Assembly (NCBI RefSeq): GCF_014384805.1 | Contig: NZ_JACRSS010000002.1 | Span: 186,001 to 250,000 of the forward strand | Length of the DNA stretch: 64,000 nt | From: Guopingia tenuis | Lineage (GTDB): Bacteria > Bacillota > Clostridia > Christensenellales > Christensenellaceae | Direction: 5' to 3' | In this document: in pieces, positions 15,919-24,427 of the stretch | Layout of the letters: each line of letters begins with the position of its first letter | Position numbering within the stretch: position 1 is the stretch's first letter | Notes under the pieces: model-generated | Told to the model about the DNA's origin: nothing | Databases searched by the model: none | The model's input: only the letters and a program-made list of their open reading frames with translations | Position numbers and translations under genes: made by a program

Positions 15919-16362
15919 AGTACCCTGTTTGTTTTCAAAAAAACGTTTGCGGTTTTGTTATTCTGCATTTACAAATGCCGAATTGAAATTTTGGAACAAC
16001 AAAACCTCACGGAGCGTTGCTCTATTATGTGTGATATAAGCGGGCAAAGTGAGGGCCTTGATATTTTTGTTTATATGGCCGAATTAAGGGCCGGGGCTTG
16101 GAGACAGGCGCATCTCCCTGCAAGGCAGAATCCGTGATAACCCGCTTCTGTCTGCGGTCTGTCATCCCCAAAGCGAATAGCTGCATGGTGCGGCAAAAAC
16201 AGCTATGTTGCTCTGTATTGTGAATCCCCAAGAAAGCCGGCGGGAGCCGGAGTCCAATGCGCATGCCTGTCTGTTTAGAGCGGAAATAGGCGCGGAGGAG
16301 CGGCAGGATCTTATAGGGAAGGAAAAAACAGCGAAAGCCCTCTCTGGGATTCGGAAAAAGCA
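15919..16362. other. Intergenic, nothing recognised
   Basis: Some 440 bp between the LysR gene and the convergent DUF134-type gene. Short open frames are present on both strands without ribosome sites. No repeat with a clear period was found. Confidence 0.4.
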
Positions 16363-16393
16363 TAAAAAAACAGCGGCTTCCCGCTGTTTTTTT
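16363..16393. terminator. Bidirectional terminator of the DUF134/NifX gene
   Basis: AAAAAAACAGCGG and CCGCTGTTTTTTT form a long stem around CTTC, with A and T tracts on both sides, so it can work for either strand. It lies 10 bp beyond the minus-strand stop codon. Confidence 0.85.
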
Positions 16394-16403
16394 GCGTCTC
16401 TTA

Positions 16404-17198
16404 TCAGCCGTGGCAATGGCCGCCGCAATGGTGGTCTTGCCCATGCTCATGTCCATGCCCGCCGCAGGTATGCCCTTCGCCGTGGTCATGATGGTGGCAT
16501 TGGAAGGTGTCGTCATGGACGAGAGAGCCTTCCAAGAAGGCTTTAGCCGCCGCGTCCACATCTCCCGAAGCTCCGGCGACCAGCTGAATCCCGCAGCTTT
16601 TCAGGGCCTCCTTCGCGCCTGCGCCGATTCCGCCGCAGATGAGGACATCTACGCTGTTTTCCGCCAGCAGTGTGGCCAGAGCCGAATGGCCGGCTTCCCC
16701 TGCATCCAACAGGGCCTTTTCCGTGATGGCGCCGTCCTGCGCGGTATAGAGGGTAAAGGCTTTTGTCTTTCCAAAATGCTGGAATACCGTTCCGTTTTCT
16801 GTAGTGACTGCAATCTTCATAAATAATCTTCCTTTCTCTGGCGGTTCCGCAAGGGAATCGTGATATTTTATTTGATGTTCCCGGCAGGAATGGCAGCGTT
16901 TCCAGCCGCATTCCCCGGGAGTGACTTCATAATGGCCGCCGCCGACGGAGAGTCCATGGCCGCGCACCAAGGCAGAGGCGGTTTTCTGCCGGGCAGAGTA
17001 GAGGATACGCTGGAGCGTACCCCGGGAGACATTCATCTGCGCCGCAGCCTCATCCTGAGAAAAACCCTCCATATCACAGAGGCGCAGGGACTCCACTTCC
17101 TCCATGGAAATGGGAATCCGGCGCTGGCTTCCCTCGGCGAAAAACTCGCGGCAGGCAGGCTCCATGCAGATGCGCCGGCATTTTGGGTTTCTGGGCAT
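16404..17198 (-). CDS. DUF134 HTH protein fused to NifX/NafY-like metal-cofactor domain
   Basis: One uninterrupted frame of 264 residues. Residues 1-110 are a DUF134 (UPF0251) unit: MPRNPKCRRICMEPACREF, then a sigma-like helix-turn-helix (MEGFSQDEAAAQMNVSRGTLQRIL) and a Cys pair (CGWKRCHSC). Residues about 129-235 match the dinitrogenase iron-molybdenum cofactor fold (MKIAVTTENGTVFQHFGK, LICGGIGAGAKEAL). The tail is His/Cys-rich (HHHDHGEGHTCGGHGHEHG), a likely metal store. GAAAGGAAGA before the internal ATG at about 16820 could also yield the C-terminal domain alone. Nitrogenase genes are absent, so a metal-sensing role is inferred. AAAGGAG precedes the start. Confidence 0.8.
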   Translation of the reverse strand: MPRNPKCRRICMEPACREFFAEGSQRRIPISMEEVESLRLCDMEGFSQDEAAAQMNVSRGTLQRILYSARQKTASALVRGHGLSVGGGHYEVTPGECGWKRCHSCREHQIKYHDSLAEPPEKGRLFMKIAVTTENGTVFQHFGKTKAFTLYTAQDGAITEKALLDAGEAGHSALATLLAENSVDVLICGGIGAGAKEALKSCGIQLVAGASGDVDAAAKAFLEGSLVHDDTFQCHHHDHGEGHTCGGHGHEHGQDHHCGGHCHG

Positions 17199-17224
17199 AA
17201 GCAGCTCCTTTGTCAAAAGAATTT

Positions 17225-17281
17225 GTGCATATGCACGATTTAATCTATCCATATTATAGTGTGCATATGCACAAATGTCAA
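17225..17281 (-). promoter_or_regulatory. Consensus promoter with two palindromic operators
   Basis: On the minus strand TTGACA (17276-17281) and TATAAT (17253-17258) are 17 bp apart. The 12 bp perfect palindrome GTGCATATGCAC occurs inside the spacer (17261-17272) and again downstream of the start point (17225-17236), 36 bp centre to centre. Repression by the encoded helix-turn-helix protein is inferred. Confidence 0.8.
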
Positions 17282-17447
17282 GCACATTTGCGAAAAAATG
17301 AGGATTTCATATTCCTGCGTGGTGAAATGAGAAATCGCTCCATCTTCCATTTCCACATACGGAGGTTTTTCTACGCGGGGTTTAAAAGGCGGAAAATTCG
17401 CCCATATTCAAAAAAGAAGCAGTCGGCGTGGCGGTTTTTGGAGAGTT

Positions 17448-17476
17448 TTGCAGTTTATTGCCGGGTATGCTATAAT
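17448..17476 (+). promoter_or_regulatory. Promoter upstream of the polysaccharide locus
   Basis: TTGCAG and TATAAT are 17 bp apart. The first gene of the locus begins about 450 bp downstream, so a long leader spanning two repeat units would be made if this is its promoter. Confidence 0.5.
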
Positions 17477-17485
17477 ACTGGTGTC

Positions 17486-17665
17486 CTCGCCGGACGGGCA
17501 TGACTCCCTTGTATGGCGAAGGCCTGCATGCTGCTGAGACACGCGAAAACGACTGCAAAGCAAAAAGGTGATATTCTCGCCGAATGGGCATGACCAAAGC
17601 CGGAAAGGCGAATCCCCGCAGGCAGGCAGGACACAGAAAAACAGCAGTATTGCGACAGAGAGAGC
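17486..17665. repeat. Diverged tandem repeat, period 90 bp, two units
   Basis: CTCGCCGGACGGGCATGA at 17486 is followed by CTCGCCGAATGGGCATGA at 17576, and GACACGCGAAAAC/GACACAGAAAAAC recurs in register. Units have diverged. The remainder to 17922 shows no gene. Confidence 0.55.
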
Positions 17666-17922
17666 CGCAACAGACGGACATAGGCAGCGCTCGGGCGGAG
17701 AAAATCCATCCGCTGCTGGAATATGGGAAAATAGGTGGCCTGGCCCGCAGAGCAGACGAACAAAAAAGGGCCTGCGGCATGCGCTCTGCGGATCCTCAAG
17801 GGCATTCCGCCCAGGTGCAGAGGAAAAAAAGTCGTCAGGGAAGATGCAAAAGGGCGTACTGGCTCAAATCCGGGCGCCGTAGAATACAGAATCTCACAGG
17901 ATAAAAATAGGAAGGGCGTCCG

Positions 17923-18648
17923 ATGAAATGTTTGGTTATAATTCCCGCCTATAATGAGGCGGAAAATATTGCCGCGACGGTGGACGAGCTGCTCGCCAAA
18001 ACACGCTCGTTTCCCATGGAGCTGGATTACCTGGTCGTCAACGACGGGTCTTCGGATAACACGGAGGCGGTTCTTCGGGAACACGGATTTCACTTTATCA
18101 CGCTGCCCGTGAATCTGGGAATAGGAGGCGCGGTGCAGAGCGGCTATCTCTATGCGCAAAAAAACAATTTTGATATTGCCGTGCAGATGGATGGGGATGG
18201 GCAGCATATGCCCGAATATCTTCTGGATTTGATTCAGCCGATCCTGGAGGGCAAGGCGGCCTGCACCATCGGTTCGCGGTTTTTGGGGCTGGAGAGCTTC
18301 CGGACCTCCTTCATGCGCCGGCTGGGCATCCGGTTTTTGAATTTCGTCATCCGTTGCTGCACGGGCAAAAAATTTACCGACGCCACATCGGGCTTCCGGG
18401 CGGCCAACCGGCAGGGGATCGATCTGTTCGTCCGGCATTATGCCAAGGACTTTCCCGAGCCGGAGAGCATCGTCCGCGTCTGCCGAAACGGCCTCTCCAT
18501 TCAGGAAGTGCCCGTCAAAATGCGGGAACGTGCGGCGGGAAACAGCTCCATCCGCTTCTTCCAGTCGGTCTATTATATGATTAAAGTCACGCTGGCGGTC
18601 TGCCTGGCCCGGTGCGAGAGCAAGACCCTGATGGATAAGGGGGAATAA
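17923..18648 (+). CDS. Family 2 glycosyltransferase, polyprenol-phosphate sugar synthase type
   Basis: The 241-residue GT-A protein has IIPAYNEAENI at the N-terminus, the donor motif VNDGSSDNT and the metal site QMDGDGQH near residue 90. The pattern is that of dolichol/undecaprenyl-phosphate mannose or glucose synthases, which load a sugar on the lipid carrier for extracytoplasmic transferases of the GT-C type. No membrane tail is present. It leads an operon with the DUF2304 protein, 3 bp away, an association often seen in polysaccharide loci. Confidence 0.85.
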   Translation: MKCLVIIPAYNEAENIAATVDELLAKTRSFPMELDYLVVNDGSSDNTEAVLREHGFHFITLPVNLGIGGAVQSGYLYAQKNNFDIAVQMDGDGQHMPEYLLDLIQPILEGKAACTIGSRFLGLESFRTSFMRRLGIRFLNFVIRCCTGKKFTDATSGFRAANRQGIDLFVRHYAKDFPEPESIVRVCRNGLSIQEVPVKMRERAAGNSSIRFFQSVYYMIKVTLAVCLARCESKTLMDKGE

Positions 18649-18651
18649 AAA

Positions 18652-19023
18652 ATGGCGCTTGTTTTGCAGATTTTTGCCATTGTCATCAGCGTCCTGTTTA
18701 ACATTATCATTTTTCAAATGCTGAGAAAGGGCCGGCTGGAGCTGCAATATACGCTGCTCTGGATTTTCGCCGGGCTGGCGATTCTCATTATGTCTATCTG
18801 GCCCCAGGTTCTCATCGGCCTGGCGTCGCTTCTGGGGATTCAGGTTCCCATGAACGCCGCCTTCTTCCTGGGGATTATATTCATCCTCTGCATGCTCATC
18901 GGCATGACCATCATCGTTTCAGGGCTGAAAAACAAAATTTACCGTTTGACCCAGGTGATTGCGCTGCTGGAAAAGCGCATCGAGGGGCTGGAAAACAAGG
19001 AGAAAACGCATGAAGAAGAATAG
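18652..19023 (+). CDS. DUF2304 small membrane protein
   Basis: The 123-residue protein has three hydrophobic segments (about 1-22, 35-55 and 63-90) and a charged coiled tail (LLEKRIEGLENKEK). It matches DUF2304 proteins, which commonly sit beside polyprenol-phosphate glycosyltransferases and may anchor or scaffold them in the membrane. Its last 14 bp overlap the start of galE. Confidence 0.78.
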   Translation: MALVLQIFAIVISVLFNIIIFQMLRKGRLELQYTLLWIFAGLAILIMSIWPQVLIGLASLLGIQVPMNAAFFLGIIFILCMLIGMTIIVSGLKNKIYRLTQVIALLEKRIEGLENKEKTHEEE

Positions 19024-20026
19024 GATGGTTCTCGTCACCGGAGGGACGGGCTATATCGGCTCGCACACCTGCGTTGTGCTTTTGCAGGCGGGATATCAGG
19101 TGGTGATCCTGGATAACCTGTCCAACTCCAAACGCGAGGTTGCCGGCGCGGTCGGCGATGTCGCCGGTGCGGCCCCGGTATTCTATGAGGGGGATCTGCG
19201 GGACGGCGCGGTTCTGGAACGGGTATTTTCCGAAAACGACATTTTTGCCGTGATCCATTTTGCGGGAATGAAGGCAGTGGGGGAGAGCGTTCGCCAGCCT
19301 CTGGCCTATTATGAAAACAACGTCACCGGCACTATCCGGCTTTTGGAGGCGATAACCCGGCATGAAGTGAAGAATATCGTGTTCAGCTCTTCGGCTACGG
19401 TTTACGGCGACCGCAATCCCATTCCCTATGTGGAAGGGATGCCGGTTTCGGCCACCAGCCCCTATGGCTATACAAAGGTGATGATCGAACAGATTCTGAC
19501 GGATCTGCACACGGCATGCCCGGATCTGGGCGTGAGCATTCTGCGGTATTTCAATCCCATCGGCGCACACGAGAGCGGGCGGATCGGCGAGAATCCCAAC
19601 GGAATTCCCAATAACCTGATGCCGTATATCACCCAGGTGGGCATTGGCAGGCTGCCTTTTCTTGGTGTGTTTGGAGATGATTACAACACGCCGGACGGCA
19701 CGGGCGTGCGGGACTATATCCATGTGATGGATCTGGCGGAGGGGCACGAAAAGGCGCTTGGCTATCTGGAAGCGCATCCCGGCAGCCTGGAAATTTTCAA
19801 TTTGGGGACGGGAAAGGGAACCAGTGTTTTGGAGCTGGTGCATGCCTTTTCCGAGGCGACCGGGGTGGAAATTCCCTATCGGATTCAGCCCCGCCGGCCG
19901 GGAGATATTGACGCCTTTTATGCGGATGCATCCCGGGCAAAGGCTATGCTGGGCTGGCAGGCCACGCGGGGATTGGAGGAGATGTGCAAAAGCTCCTGGA
20001 ATTTCACCTGTCAGGCCATGAAATAA
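19010..20026 (+). CDS. galE: UDP-glucose 4-epimerase
   Basis: The 338-residue short-chain dehydrogenase family enzyme has the NAD loop GGTGYIGS at residues 11-18 and the catalytic SSSATVYG serine region plus YGYTK tyrosine-lysine pair. The C-terminal half carries the usual GalE blocks (RYFNPIGAHESGRIGE, NLMPYITQVGIG, DYIHVMDLAEGH). It interconverts UDP-glucose and UDP-galactose (or the N-acetyl forms) in the cytosol and supplies the locus. AAGGAGAAAACGC precedes the ATG, which overlaps the preceding gene. Confidence 0.93.
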   Translation: MKKNRMVLVTGGTGYIGSHTCVVLLQAGYQVVILDNLSNSKREVAGAVGDVAGAAPVFYEGDLRDGAVLERVFSENDIFAVIHFAGMKAVGESVRQPLAYYENNVTGTIRLLEAITRHEVKNIVFSSSATVYGDRNPIPYVEGMPVSATSPYGYTKVMIEQILTDLHTACPDLGVSILRYFNPIGAHESGRIGENPNGIPNNLMPYITQVGIGRLPFLGVFGDDYNTPDGTGVRDYIHVMDLAEGHEKALGYLEAHPGSLEIFNLGTGKGTSVLELVHAFSEATGVEIPYRIQPRRPGDIDAFYADASRAKAMLGWQATRGLEEMCKSSWNFTCQAMK

Positions 20027-20064
20027 GAAAGAATGTGAGAAAGGGGTTCCTCAGAGAGGAGTCC

Positions 20065-20310
20065 CTTCTTTCTTTGAAAAGAAAGAAGCAAAGAAACTTT
20101 CGCGACGGGGGAATACAAAGCCGGGCAGTACGGAGAGGAAAGGAAACAATGGAGCACACCGGGGGCGGTTGAAAAGAAAAAAGCAAAGAAACTTTCGCGA
20201 CGGGGGAATACAAAGCCGGGCAGTACGGAGAGGAAAGGAAACAATGGAGCACACCGGGGGCGGTTGAAAAGAAAAAAGCCAAGAAACTTTCGTGACGGGG
20301 GAATGCAAGG
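20065..20310. repeat. Hairpin core followed by tandem array, period 95 bp, about 2.4 units
   Basis: CTTCTTTCTTT-GA-AAAGAAAGAAG (20065-20088) forms an 11 bp stem. TTGAAAAGAAA..AGC.AAGAAACTTTCG recurs at 20074, 20169 and 20264, exactly 95 bp apart; the first two units are nearly identical. The array follows the galE stop codon by 38 bp. Positions 20311-20630 show no gene. Confidence 0.88.
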
Positions 20311-20629
20311 CCGGCCCCGGAGGAGAAGAAGTGAAGTATGCTGAGGAGGGACAAAAGCCGCGGCATATGCCAATAAGATGGAAAAATATAAAAGATACAG
20401 CGAAGCCGGAACGGCCAGGATGGAAATCGGGGAAGGAGGAGGGAGTGTCGTTTTGGGATCGGGATGAAACAGCAACGCGGGCATTATATAGCTTGGGGGA
20501 GATGGCATTTCTGGTTCTCCGCATGAAACTGCCCCTTACGATGGCCTGCCCGGTATTTTCCCATGCTTTTTGGGAGAGACACGGTTTTCATGGAGCCCTG
20601 GAAATAGGAGAAGCCCCCGCCGGGGCAAA

Positions 20630-20654
20630 GAAAAAAGCGGCGAAAACGCCGCTC
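20630..20654 (-). terminator. Terminator of the MORN-repeat lipoprotein gene
   Basis: On the minus strand AGCGGCG-TTTT-CGCCGCT is followed by TTTTTTC. It lies about 25 bp after the stop. Confidence 0.75.
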
Positions 20655-20677
20655 TGCCTTCATAAAGACAAGATGGT

Positions 20678-21940
20678 TCATGGAGAAACAACGATCCGGC
20701 TGGCGGCAAGCTGGGGATAATAGCTGGCGGCAAGCTGCCCCTGGGCATCGGTAGAAAGCACCTGCTTGCTGCCTTGGAAAACCCCCTCGATTTCCACACG
20801 CTGCCCCCGCAGGGGAAGAGATTCTCCCGTAGCATAGGAATAGGTCACATAAAAGACGGAGTTTTGGCTCCCATCTTCCAAAACCATCAGTTCCAGAGAG
20901 TGGGTTTTGCTGTCCAGATAGATTTCCCGCACGGTTCCTGCAAATTGATAGGACGTATTTTTATAGTAGCTGCCATAGCGCAGGAACAGGGAATAGTCCA
21001 TGGCTGGGGCGGCGGGATCGAAGGGGGCCAGTCCCTCAACCTCGGCGCTCACCACCCGAAGAGAGGGGTAGGAAAACTCCATGGCCTGGGGTGAAGCGGA
21101 GGGAGAAGCGGCATTGGGGACGGAATTTTCCGGGTCGGCCTCCAGGGCCGTGTTCGTAAAGTCATAATTATAAAGCCCGGTGGAGATCCCGCAGATGTTC
21201 ACTTTGTCCCCCACCAGGAGAAGCGGGGAATCCGGAGTCAGAAAGCGCGTGTCGCCGTCCGGCTTTATGGACGTTACGGCATAGTCATTTCCGGCGGAAT
21301 CCCGGATGAGAAAGAGGGAGCTGTTCTCCCGCTCCAGTTTTTTCACGATTGTTCCCTGAAGCTGGATGGCTTTTCCGGCATAGTCGTCCGCCTCATAGAA
21401 GAGGCTGTAGTAGTCCGCCGTCTTTGCCGATTCCTTGATGGGGGCGATGGATTCCCCGTTGATATAATAATCGCTGGCGAGCAGCGCACCGGATGCGCTG
21501 TAGCGCCGAACCAGGCCATAGAGCACGCCATGGGCATAGTGGGCGAGCTCATATTCTGAATCAGTGGTGATAGTGGTCATCAGGCCGTCATATTCCCCCG
21601 AGAGGAACTCCCCCGAGACGACGCTTCCATCGGCATAGGTGAGGGTTCCCTCGCCTTCAAAGGTGCCGTCGCTCCAGCTCCCGGTATATTCGGAAAAAAC
21701 GCCGTTTTTCCGGGATTCCTCACTGTCCGGAACGGCAGAAGAAACGATAAAGCGGCCTTCGCCCTGGGGTTCGCCCTTATCCATCTGCCCGCTGTATAAT
21801 CCTGTATAGGAGATGTTCTGCCGTTTGAAAGAATAGGGCTGATTTTCTACCTGCCCGCTGGGATCGCTCTGCAGAATGGAACAGGAGGAAAAGAGGAGCA
21901 GTGCCACAAGAATGTATATAATACATGAACGTTTTTTCAT
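20678..21940 (-). CDS. Lipoprotein with MORN-type repeats, function unknown
   Basis: The 420-residue protein has a lipoprotein signal (hydrophobic residues 6-17; lipobox LFSSC with the modified Cys at about residue 20). Residues about 45-140 hold MORN-like repeats (YTGLYSGQMDKGEPQGEGRF and YTGSWSDGTFEGEGTLTYAD). The remainder contains beta-rich segments resembling tandem OB-like units (KAIQLQGTIVKKL, YQFAGTVREIYL, QRVEIEGVFQGS). It should sit on the outer face of the membrane. Orientation is opposite to the surrounding polysaccharide genes. The partner or ligand is unknown. Confidence 0.7.
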   Translation of the reverse strand: MKKRSCIIYILVALLLFSSCSILQSDPSGQVENQPYSFKRQNISYTGLYSGQMDKGEPQGEGRFIVSSAVPDSEESRKNGVFSEYTGSWSDGTFEGEGTLTYADGSVVSGEFLSGEYDGLMTTITTDSEYELAHYAHGVLYGLVRRYSASGALLASDYYINGESIAPIKESAKTADYYSLFYEADDYAGKAIQLQGTIVKKLERENSSLFLIRDSAGNDYAVTSIKPDGDTRFLTPDSPLLLVGDKVNICGISTGLYNYDFTNTALEADPENSVPNAASPSASPQAMEFSYPSLRVVSAEVEGLAPFDPAAPAMDYSLFLRYGSYYKNTSYQFAGTVREIYLDSKTHSLELMVLEDGSQNSVFYVTYSYATGESLPLRGQRVEIEGVFQGSKQVLSTDAQGQLAASYYPQLAASRIVVSP

Positions 21941-22033
21941 ATCGGCGTTCCCTTCACAAAAAGTTGTCCTTATTGTAGCGAATTATGGGGATAAAGTCAA
22001 ATGCAGGCCGGGCTGCGCCGGGCCTGGCTTTGC

Positions 22034-22062
22034 TTGCCAATGCGGGGCGGATGTGCTACAAT
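22034..22062 (+). promoter_or_regulatory. Promoter of the glycosyltransferase/rml operon
   Basis: TTGCCA and TACAAT are 17 bp apart, 56 bp before the start codon at 22118. Confidence 0.55.
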
Positions 22063-22079
22063 GCAACATAGATATTTGT

Positions 22080-22100
22080 GCGGTTTTTTGGAAAAACCGC
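22080..22100 (+). promoter_or_regulatory. Leader hairpin next to the ribosome site
   Basis: GCGGTTTTT-TGG-AAAAACCGC is a perfect 9 bp stem in the leader, ending 3 bp before the GGAGGAGGGAG ribosome site of the next gene. It may affect translation or mRNA stability; no ligand is implied. Confidence 0.4.
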
Positions 22101-22117
22101 CCGGAGGAGGGAGAATT

Positions 22118-22921
22118 ATGGAGCAGAAGCTCTGCCATACCTTTGCCATTCTGGCCTATAAAGAGAGCCCATATCTGGAGGAATGTATTCAGTCGGTTTT
22201 GGGCCAGAGTGTAAAGAGCGCGGTTTATATCTCTACCTCCACCCCGTCGTCCTATATCTCCGGCCTGGCGGAGAAATACGGCCTGCCTCTATATATCAAT
22301 GAAAAAGAGCCGGGGATCGCTTCGGACTGGCAGTTTGCCGCCGATCAGTGTGAAACGCCCTATTTGACGCTGGCCCACCAGGACGACGTCTATTATAAAA
22401 CGTATACGGAAAAGCTGCTTCCCTATATGAAGAATTCGATTATTGGATTCTGCGATTATGAAGAGCTGGTGAACGGAAAGCCACGGCGAAAGACGAAGAT
22501 GCTCAGGATCAAACGGCTTCTGCTATGGCCTTTTTATATCAAGAAAAGCATCAAAAGCAAATTTTTTAAAAAGGCCGTGCTGCGGCTGGGCTCGCCCATC
22601 TGCTGCCCGGCGGTGACATATAACCGGGAGCTCTGCGGAGGGCCGGTGTTTAATCCGGAATACAAAAACGATCTGGACTGGGACGCCTGGCTCACCTTTG
22701 CCGGAAAGCCGGGCCGGTTTACCTATGAAAAGCAGGTCTGCATGGCCCACCGCATCCATGAGGATTCCGAAACCACCAAGCAGATTGAGAGCAGCGGCCG
22801 GGCGGCGGAGGATCTCAAAATGTTTTCCCGGATGTGGCCGGGCTGGATTGCCCGCCGGCTGGCAAAGATGTATGCGGGAAGCTACGCCTCCAATGATATT
22901 GCGGAAGAGAAAAAGCCCTGA
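22118..22921 (+). CDS. Glycosyltransferase, family 2-like
   Basis: The 267-residue protein starts CHTFAILAYKESPYLEECI and has the metal-site region LAHQDDVYY near residue 90 and an acceptor-side block NDLDWDAWLTFAG near residue 190, all typical of GT2-type enzymes. It is cytosolic or membrane-peripheral with a basic hydrophobic patch (RIKRLLLWPFYIKK). The start is chosen for GGAGGAGGGAG; an upstream in-frame ATG lacks a site. Donor and acceptor cannot be read from sequence. It precedes rmlABD across a repeat-filled gap. Confidence 0.75.
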   Translation: MEQKLCHTFAILAYKESPYLEECIQSVLGQSVKSAVYISTSTPSSYISGLAEKYGLPLYINEKEPGIASDWQFAADQCETPYLTLAHQDDVYYKTYTEKLLPYMKNSIIGFCDYEELVNGKPRRKTKMLRIKRLLLWPFYIKKSIKSKFFKKAVLRLGSPICCPAVTYNRELCGGPVFNPEYKNDLDWDAWLTFAGKPGRFTYEKQVCMAHRIHEDSETTKQIESSGRAAEDLKMFSRMWPGWIARRLAKMYAGSYASNDIAEEKKP

Positions 22922-23188
22922 CCCTCGCGGGGCAGGCAGGACGGGAGGCGTGGAGATACTGGGTATCGGCGCCTGTACAATGGAATTCTGTTTCTTTGAA
23001 GAAATGCGGAAAAGCGGATGTTTTTGCCGGACGGGCACAGCCGAATGGATGGAGCCGGTGGACGAAACGTTGCTACTATGGTATGTTGTTATCCGGGAAG
23101 GGCGCGAAAAGAAAGTTGTCTTTGCCGCCCGGGTTCTTGCCGGGCAGGCGTGAACGAATTGTTCTCTGGACAGGAATGGAAATGAGCT

Positions 23189-23520
23189 GGGCGTGAACGC
23201 GAATCCCACCGTTGCAGAATAAACCGGGCGAATGAGGCCCCCCGCCGAGGGCTGGCCAATGGGATATGACAAAAAAAGCGGGCGGGAATGAGAATCCCGC
23301 CGTTGCAGAATAAACCGGGCGAATGAGGCCCCCCGCCGAGGGCTGGCCAGTGGGATATGACAAAAAAGCGGGCGGGAATGAGAATCCCGCCGTGGTAGAA
23401 TAAACCGAGCGAATATGGCTCCCCGCCGAGGGGCCAGGAATAAAAGCAAACGGGCGGGAACAAAAAAACGCCGCGGACAAATAAGTTGAGCGAAAAGGGC
23501 CGCGCCGCTGAGGCGCCAGG
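23189..23520. repeat. Hairpin-containing tandem array, period 90-91 bp, about three units
   Basis: GTTGCAGAATAAACC is at 23211 and 23302 and, as GTGGTAGAATAAACC, at 23392. Each unit begins with the stem GGCGGGA-atgagaa-TCCCGCC (23281-23301 and 23371-23391; degenerate near 23189). The array stops just before the rmlA ribosome site. Positions 22922-23188 show no gene. Confidence 0.85.
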
Positions 23521-23529
23521 GAGGCATGT

Positions 23530-24414
23530 ATGGCAGTAAAAAAGGGAATTATATTGGCAGGAGGCTCCGGAACGAGACTGTATCCGATGACTATGGTGAC
23601 CAGCAAGCAGCTTCTGCCGGTCTATGATAAGCCCATGATTTTCTATCCTCTTTCCACGCTGATGCTGGCGGGAATCCGGGATATTCTTATCATCTCTACC
23701 CCCAGCGACCTGCCCAACTTTGAGCGATTGCTGGGCGACGGCAGCCAATATGGCATCCGCCTTTCCTATAAAGTGCAGCCTTCGCCGGACGGCCTGGCTC
23801 AGGCGTTCCTGATTGGGGAAGAGTTCATCGCCGGCGACGCCTGCGCCATGATCCTTGGGGATAACATCTTCTATGGCGCGGGAATGCGCTCGATTCTCCG
23901 TTCGGCGGCAGAGGCCCCCGGGGCCACGATTTTCGGCTATCATGTGGAGGATCCCGAGCGGTTCGGGATCGTTGAATTTGACAAAGAGGGCAAGGTGCTT
24001 TCCGTGGAGGAAAAGCCGGCCCATCCCAAGAGCAACTACTGCATTACCGGCCTGTATTTCTATGACGAGCGGGTGGTGGAATTCGCCAAGCAGGTGCGCC
24101 CCAGCGCCCGGGGGGAGCTGGAGATCACCGACTTAAACCGGCTCTATCTGGAGGCCGGAGACCTGAACGTCAAGCTGCTGGGCCGGGGCTTTGCCTGGCT
24201 GGATACCGGCACCATGGACAGCCTCCTGGAGGCGGGAGACTTTGTGGGCATTGTGGAAAAGCGGCAGGGCATCAAAATTTCCGTGCCCGAAGAGATCGGC
24301 TATATCAACGGCTGGATCAGCGGAGAAGAGCTGGCCCGGGCGGCGGAGAAATATGGAAAGTCCCCCTATGGCGCGTATCTGAAAAAGATCGCGGAGGGAA
24401 AAATACAGTATTAG
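23530..24414 (+). CDS. rmlA: Glucose-1-phosphate thymidylyltransferase
   Basis: The 294-residue nucleotidyltransferase has the signature LAGGSGTRLYPMT at residues 9-21 and further RmlA blocks (KQLLPVYDKPMIFYPLS, ILGDNIFYG, EKPAHPKSNYCITGLYFYD). It joins dTTP and glucose-1-phosphate to make dTDP-glucose, the first step of dTDP-L-rhamnose synthesis. GGGAGG lies 6 bp before the ATG. rmlB follows after 13 bp. Confidence 0.95.
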   Translation: MAVKKGIILAGGSGTRLYPMTMVTSKQLLPVYDKPMIFYPLSTLMLAGIRDILIISTPSDLPNFERLLGDGSQYGIRLSYKVQPSPDGLAQAFLIGEEFIAGDACAMILGDNIFYGAGMRSILRSAAEAPGATIFGYHVEDPERFGIVEFDKEGKVLSVEEKPAHPKSNYCITGLYFYDERVVEFAKQVRPSARGELEITDLNRLYLEAGDLNVKLLGRGFAWLDTGTMDSLLEAGDFVGIVEKRQGIKISVPEEIGYINGWISGEELARAAEKYGKSPYGAYLKKIAEGKIQY

Positions 24415-24427
24415 AGGTAAGCGGAAT

